The translations under genes were made by a program, and so were the position numbers. The notes beneath the pieces are model-generated. The model did not search any database and was not told where the DNA came from. It was given only the letters and a program-made list of their open reading frames with translations. Source: Bacillus halotolerans (GTDB taxonomy: Bacteria; Bacillota; Bacilli; Bacillales; Bacillaceae). From it: a stretch of DNA of 64,000 nucleotides. Position 1 is the first letter of the stretch. Each line of letters opens with the position of its first letter. The stretch lies in contig NZ_LPVF01000008.1 in assembly GCF_001517105.1 (NCBI RefSeq), positions 962,942-1,026,941 on the forward strand, given 5' to 3'. Shown in pieces: positions 57,712 to 64,000 of the stretch.

Positions 57712-58824
57712 TTGTATATCCAGAACTTAGAACTGACATCTTACCGCAACTATGAACATGCTGAGCTTCAATTTGAAAATAAAGTAAATGTGATCATTGG
57801 AGAAAATGCTCAGGGGAAAACAAACCTCATGGAAGCGATCTATGTCTTGTCCATGGCAAAATCGCATCGGACTTCAAATGACAAAGAACTTATCCGATGG
57901 GACAAAGACTATGCTAAAATAGAGGGAAGAGTGATGAAGCAAAACGGAGCGATACCGATGCAGCTCGTCATCTCCAAAAAGGGTAAAAAGGGCAAGGTCA
58001 ATCATATCGAACAGCAAAAGCTCAGCCAGTATGTCGGCGCCCTCAACACCATCATGTTTGCGCCGGAAGATTTAAACCTTGTAAAGGGAAGCCCTCAAGT
58101 GAGGCGGAGATTTCTTGACATGGAAATCGGCCAAGTTTCTCCTGTCTACCTGTATGACCTTTCTCTTTACCAGAAGATTCTTTCCCAACGAAATCATTTT
58201 TTGAAACAGCTGCAAACAAGAAAACAAACTGACAGAACAATGCTTGATGTTCTGACTGATCAGCTTATTGAAGTTGCCGCAAAAGTCGTCGTAAAACGTC
58301 TGCAGTTCACGGCACAGCTCGAAAAATGGGCGCAGCCTATCCATTCGGGCATCTCAAGAGGGCTTGAGGAATTGACGCTGAAGTACCATACGGCGCTTGA
58401 GGTATCAGATCCTGAAGACTTGTCGAAAATAGGAGATAGCTATCAAGAAGCGTTTTCTAAATTAAGAGAAAAAGAAATCGAGCGCGGCGTCACGCTGTCT
58501 GGACCTCATCGGGATGATGTTCTTTTCTATGTGAACGGACGCGATGTGCAGACGTATGGGTCTCAAGGACAGCAGCGGACGACGGCATTATCCCTTAAGC
58601 TGGCTGAGATTGACCTGATCCATGAAGAAATCGGAGAATATCCCATTTTACTATTGGATGATGTGCTGAGTGAGCTGGATGATTATCGCCAATCGCACTT
58701 GCTTCATACCATCCAGGGCCGTGTACAAACGTTTGTCACAACGACAAGCGTTGATGGCATTGATCACGAAACCTTACGGCAAGCAGGAATGTTCCGTGTG
58801 CAAAACGGTACGTTAGTGAAGTGA
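57712..58824 (+). CDS. recF: DNA repair and recombination protein RecF
   Basis: 370 residues. SMC-like ATPase with Walker [16 protein letters not shown], the signature [10 protein letters not shown] and [17 protein letters not shown], and Walker [13 protein letters not shown]. Loads RecA at gaps. TTG start at 57712 after CGGGTGACACTGA. 15 nt separate it from rlbA and 17 nt from remB, so it is in one operon. Confidence 0.98.
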   Translation: MYIQNLELTSYRNYEHAELQFENKVNVIIGENAQGKTNLMEAIYVLSMAKSHRTSNDKELIRWDKDYAKIEGRVMKQNGAIPMQLVISKKGKKGKVNHIEQQKLSQYVGALNTIMFAPEDLNLVKGSPQVRRRFLDMEIGQVSPVYLYDLSLYQKILSQRNHFLKQLQTRKQTDRTMLDVLTDQLIEVAAKVVVKRLQFTAQLEKWAQPIHSGISRGLEELTLKYHTALEVSDPEDLSKIGDSYQEAFSKLREKEIERGVTLSGPHRDDVLFYVNGRDVQTYGSQGQQRTTALSLKLAEIDLIHEEIGEYPILLLDDVLSELDDYRQSHLLHTIQGRVQTFVTTTSVDGIDHETLRQAGMFRVQNGTLVK

Positions 58825-58841
58825 AGAAATGAGGTGGGCAA

Positions 58842-59087
58842 TTGTATATTCATTTAGGTGATGATTTTGTGGTTTCAACACGCGATATTATTGGCATTTT
58901 TGATTTTAAAGCCAACATGTCGCCAATTGTTGAAGAATTTCTGGAAAAACAGATACACAAGCTGGTGCCTTCCGTAAACGGCACACCCAAATCTATCGTA
59001 GTCACGGTTCAGAATATATATTACTCTCCCTTATCTTCCAGCACATTAAAAAAACGTGCGCAATTTATGGTTGAAATAGATTCTTAG
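58842..59087 (+). CDS. remB: Biofilm regulator RemB (YaaB)
   Basis: 81 residues of the DUF370 family (extracellular matrix regulatory protein). LYIHLGDDFVVSTRDIIGIF and the later KSIVVTVQNIYYSPLSSSTL are recognisable. In 168 RemA and RemB raise matrix gene expression. TTG start after GAGGTGGG. Confidence 0.92.
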   Translation: MYIHLGDDFVVSTRDIIGIFDFKANMSPIVEEFLEKQIHKLVPSVNGTPKSIVVTVQNIYYSPLSSSTLKKRAQFMVEIDS

Positions 59088-59127
59088 TGATTTTTTATAA
59101 CGAATATATTGTTTAAGAAAAGTGTAG

Positions 59128-61059
<1,932 letters not shown>

Positions 61060-61067
61060 TAATACAA

Positions 61068-61100
61068 AGCCTTATTTCCAATAAGAAATAAGGCTTTTTT
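61068..61100 (+). terminator. Terminator after gyrB
   Basis: AAAGCCTTATTT, loop, AAATAAGGCTTTTTT; strong stem. gyrA therefore has its own promoter in the 170 nt that follow. Confidence 0.9.
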
Positions 61101-61270
61101 CTGAACGGGACAGGACGCAGGAATTCTTGTGAAGCCTATATATTCTAGTAATTTAATGTGTATAAGTATAAGTTTATTGATATAATGGAGAATAGTGAAA
61201 TCGTATTGAAGATCATAATGGACAATCTACTCCCACATAATTTCATGTGATACTTCAGGGAGGTTTTTTA

Positions 61271-63742
61271 ATGAGTGAACAAAACACACCAAAAGTTCGT
61301 GAAATAAATATCAGTCAGGAAATGCGCACGTCCTTTTTGGATTATGCGATGAGCGTTATCGTATCCCGGGCACTGCCGGATGTGCGTGACGGTTTAAAAC
61401 CGGTTCACAGACGGATTTTATACGCGATGAATGATTTAGGCATGACGAGTGACAAGCCGTATAAAAAATCGGCTCGTATCGTCGGAGAAGTTATCGGGAA
61501 ATACCACCCTCACGGTGATTCAGCGGTATATGAATCTATGGTCAGAATGGCGCAGGATTTCAACTACCGTTATATGCTGGTGGACGGTCACGGAAACTTT
61601 GGTTCTGTAGACGGAGACTCAGCCGCTGCGATGCGGTACACCGAAGCCAGAATGTCTAAGATCGCCATGGAAATTCTGCGAGACATTACAAAAGACACGA
61701 TTGATTATCAAGATAACTATGATGGTTCAGAGAGAGAACCTGTTGTCATGCCGTCAAGATTCCCGAACCTGCTTGTAAATGGAGCAGCTGGTATTGCAGT
61801 CGGAATGGCTACAAATATACCGCCGCACCAGCTTGGAGAAATTATTGACGGAGTGCTTGCCGTAAGCGAGAACAAGGACATAACAATCCAAGAGCTGATG
61901 GAATTCATTCCTGGACCGGATTTCCCGACTGCCGGACAAATTTTAGGCAGAAGCGGAATTCGCAAGGCATATGAATCCGGAAGAGGTTCTATTACGATTC
62001 GGGCAAAAGCAGAAATTGAAGAAACTTCGTCAGGGAAAGAAAGAATTTTAGTAACAGAACTCCCTTATCAGGTGAATAAGGCGCGTCTAATTGAGAAGAT
62101 TGCTGATCTTGTCAGAGATAAGAAAATTGAAGGAATAACTGATTTGCGTGACGAATCTGACCGTAACGGTATGCGGATTGTCATTGAAATCAGACGAGAT
62201 GCCAATGCGCATGTTATCCTGAACAATCTTTACAAACAAACGGCCCTGCAAACTTCCTTCGGGATTAACATGCTGGCGCTGGTTGACGGTGAGCCGAAAG
62301 TATTAAATTTAAAGCAATGCCTCGTGCATTATCTAGATCACCAAAAAGTCGTTATCAGACGCCGTACTGCTTATGAATTGCGTAAAGCGGAGGCGAGAGC
62401 GCATATCTTGGAAGGGTTAAGGATTGCTCTTGATCATCTTGATGCAGTTATTTCCCTTATCCGCAACTCTCAAACGGCTGAAATTGCGAGAACAGGGTTA
62501 ATTGAACAATTCTCGCTGACCGAAAAACAAGCCCAAGCTATTCTAGACATGAGGCTCCAGCGTTTAACAGGGTTGGAACGAGAAAAGATTGAAGAAGAAT
62601 ACCAATCCCTTATTAAATTAATTGCAGAGCTTAAAGAAATCTTGGCCAATGAAGAAAAAGTGCTTGAGATCATCCGTGAAGAGCTCACAGAAATTAAAGA
62701 GCGTTTCAACGATGTAAGACGCACTGAGATTGTTACTGCCGGCCTTGAAACAATTGAAGATGAAGATCTCATCGAAAGAGAAAACATCGTTGTCACTCTG
62801 ACGCATAACGGATATATCAAACGTCTGCCTGCTTCGACTTACCGCAGTCAAAAGCGCGGAGGAAAAGGCGTTCAGGGAATGGGGACAAACGAAGATGATT
62901 TCGTTGAACATCTGATTTCTACTTCAACACATGACACGATTCTCTTCTTCTCCAACAAAGGGAAAGTGTATCGTTCAAAAGGGTATGAAATTCCTGAATA
63001 CGGTAGAACTGCTAAGGGAATCCCGATTATCAATTTGTTGGAGGTAGAAAAAGGTGAATGGATTAACGCAATAATCCCAGTCACTGCATTCGAAGAAGAT
63101 CTCTATCTCTTCTTCACAACAAAACATGGGGTTTCAAAACGCACTTCACTGTCTCAGTTTGCTAATATCCGTAACAACGGCTTAATTGCGCTGAGCCTGC
63201 GTGAAGATGATGAATTAATGGGTGTCCGGCTTACTGACGGCACAAAACAAATCATCATCGGAACGAAAAACGGCCTGCTGATTCGTTTCTCTGAAACAGA
63301 TGTTAGGGAAATGGGAAGAACAGCGGCAGGCGTAAAAGGCATCACCCTTACTGACGACGATATTGTCGTCGGCATGGAAATATTAGAGGAAGAATCTGAT
63401 GTCCTTATCGTGACCGAGAAAGGTTACGGCAAACGAACTCCGGCTGAAGAATACAGAACTCAAAGCCGAGGCGGAAAAGGACTGAAAACATGTAAAATCA
63501 CGGAGAACAACGGCCATTTAGTAGCGGTGAAAGCTACCAAAGGTGAAGAGGATCTGATGATTATTACTGCCAGCGGTGTACTGATCAGAATGGATATCAA
63601 TGATATCTCAACTACCGGACGCGTAACTCAAGGTGTACGTCTCATCAGAATGGCGGAACAAGAGCATGTGGCCACAGTCGCATTAGTTGAGAAAAACGAT
63701 GATAATGAAGAAAATGAGCAAGAAGAGACAGAAGAAAGTTAA
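61271..63742 (+). CDS. gyrA: DNA gyrase subunit A
   Basis: 823 residues. Active-site Tyr123 in [11 protein letters not shown]. The quinolone-resistance region reads [13 protein letters not shown], with Ser84 and Glu88, so the classic quinolone-resistant changes are absent. The GyrA-box QRGGKGV-like segment ([13 protein letters not shown]) is in the C-terminal wrapping domain, and the tail is acidic. ATG at 61271 after CAGGGAGG. Confidence 0.99.
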   Translation: MSEQNTPKVREINISQEMRTSFLDYAMSVIVSRALPDVRDGLKPVHRRILYAMNDLGMTSDKPYKKSARIVGEVIGKYHPHGDSAVYESMVRMAQDFNYRYMLVDGHGNFGSVDGDSAAAMRYTEARMSKIAMEILRDITKDTIDYQDNYDGSEREPVVMPSRFPNLLVNGAAGIAVGMATNIPPHQLGEIIDGVLAVSENKDITIQELMEFIPGPDFPTAGQILGRSGIRKAYESGRGSITIRAKAEIEETSSGKERILVTELPYQVNKARLIEKIADLVRDKKIEGITDLRDESDRNGMRIVIEIRRDANAHVILNNLYKQTALQTSFGINMLALVDGEPKVLNLKQCLVHYLDHQKVVIRRRTAYELRKAEARAHILEGLRIALDHLDAVISLIRNSQTAEIARTGLIEQFSLTEKQAQAILDMRLQRLTGLEREKIEEEYQSLIKLIAELKEILANEEKVLEIIREELTEIKERFNDVRRTEIVTAGLETIEDEDLIERENIVVTLTHNGYIKRLPASTYRSQKRGGKGVQGMGTNEDDFVEHLISTSTHDTILFFSNKGKVYRSKGYEIPEYGRTAKGIPIINLLEVEKGEWINAIIPVTAFEEDLYLFFTTKHGVSKRTSLSQFANIRNNGLIALSLREDDELMGVRLTDGTKQIIIGTKNGLLIRFSETDVREMGRTAAGVKGITLTDDDIVVGMEILEEESDVLIVTEKGYGKRTPAEEYRTQSRGGKGLKTCKITENNGHLVAVKATKGEEDLMIITASGVLIRMDINDISTTGRVTQGVRLIRMAEQEHVATVALVEKNDDNEENEQEETEES

Positions 63743-63744
63743 GA

Positions 63745-63777
63745 AAAAGCGCAGCCGTACCAGCTGCGCTTTTTTAT
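63745..63777 (+). terminator. Terminator after gyrA
   Basis: AAAGCGCAGC, loop, GCTGCGCTTTTTT. Confidence 0.92.
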
Positions 63778-63788
63778 ATCAAAAACTC

Positions 63789-63816
63789 TTTACAACGAGA
63801 AGATTTATGGTATAAT
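63789..63816 (+). promoter_or_regulatory. rRNA operon promoter P1
   Basis: TTTACA (63789-63794), 16 nt, TATAAT (63811-63816). Confidence 0.75.
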
Positions 63817-63878
63817 CATTTCTGTTGTCTTTTAAAAGACATAGACATTACTAGATGAAAACATTTTTTAAAAAAGTG

Positions 63879-63907
63879 TTGACCTAGTTAACTAAAAATG
63901 TTACTAT
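63879..63907 (+). promoter_or_regulatory. rRNA operon promoter P2
   Basis: TTGACC (63879-63884), 17 nt, TACTAT (63902-63907), preceded by an A/T-rich stretch that could be an UP element. Tandem promoters are typical of Bacillus rrn. Confidence 0.85.
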
Positions 63908-63913
63908 TAAGTA

Positions 63914-64000
63914 GTCGCTTCGAGAGAGGCGCACAAAGTTCTTTGAAAACTAAACAAGACAAAACGTACCTGTTAATTCAAAGTTTTATTATAAAATCGC
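63914..64000 (+). other. rRNA operon leader (rrnO position)
   Basis: Carries a small hairpin and the Bacillus rrn leader text GTTCTTTGAAAACTAAAC (from 63938), which includes the boxA-like antitermination element. The 16S gene begins after the window. Position after gyrA matches rrnO. Confidence 0.85.

Overview
The window is the replication-origin region of a Bacillus of the B. subtilis species complex. Gene order and protein sequences are nearly those of B. subtilis 168: purA, dnaC, rplI, gdpP, cotF, ppaC, the yya genes, rpsF-ssbA-rpsR, soj-spo0J, noc, mnmG, mnmE, rpmH, dnaA, dnaN, recF, gyrB, gyrA, then an rrn promoter. The strain is not 168. Many proteins differ at scattered positions, and the yyb-yya interval carries a ydf gene block that in 168 lies elsewhere. 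Gene symbols are by recognition from memory; no search was run.

Layout. 1-13.5 kb: conserved housekeeping and small-protein genes, mostly on the minus strand (purA start, yycE, dnaC, yycD, yycC, yycB, yycA, rplI-gdpP-yybS, cotF, yybR, ppaC), ending in a yybP-ykoY Mn2+ riboswitch that drives a 36-residue peptide gene and yybP. 13.5-29.8 kb: a plastic, AT-richer region with transporters, four MerR or ArsR regulators, two MerR-type 19-bp-spacer promoters beside intact regulators plus one before a broken one, a relocated ydf cluster (ydfF/ydfE, ydfJ/ydfI/ydfH, ydfL/ydfK), and at least seven broken genes or fragments. 29.8-44.2 kb: yyaL to yyaC, including the ccpB-exoA-rpsR-ssbA-rpsF-ychF stretch. 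44.2-54 kb: chromosome segregation and tRNA modification genes (spo0J, soj, noc, rsmG, mnmG, mnmE) and the jag-spoIIIJ-rnpA-rpmH operon, all minus. 54-64 kb: bipartite oriC around dnaA, then dnaN, rlbA, recF, remB, gyrB and gyrA on the plus strand, and the tandem promoters and leader of an rRNA operon whose 16S gene lies beyond the window.

Transcription diverges from the dnaA-rpmH intergenic region, as expected for genes read away from oriC along both forks. Two parS-like sites (near cotF and inside spo0J) and several DnaA-box clusters fit an origin-proximal segregation domain.

The most interesting signals are: a second YdfI-type operator with the same geometry as the ydfJ operator, pointing at two unannotated small-protein genes; MerR operators before ydfK and yyaN; a duplicated 2-TM mini-protein with one frameshifted copy; a diverged yyaL fragment 4 kb upstream of intact yyaL; and several microproteins below 60 residues with good ribosome binding sites.
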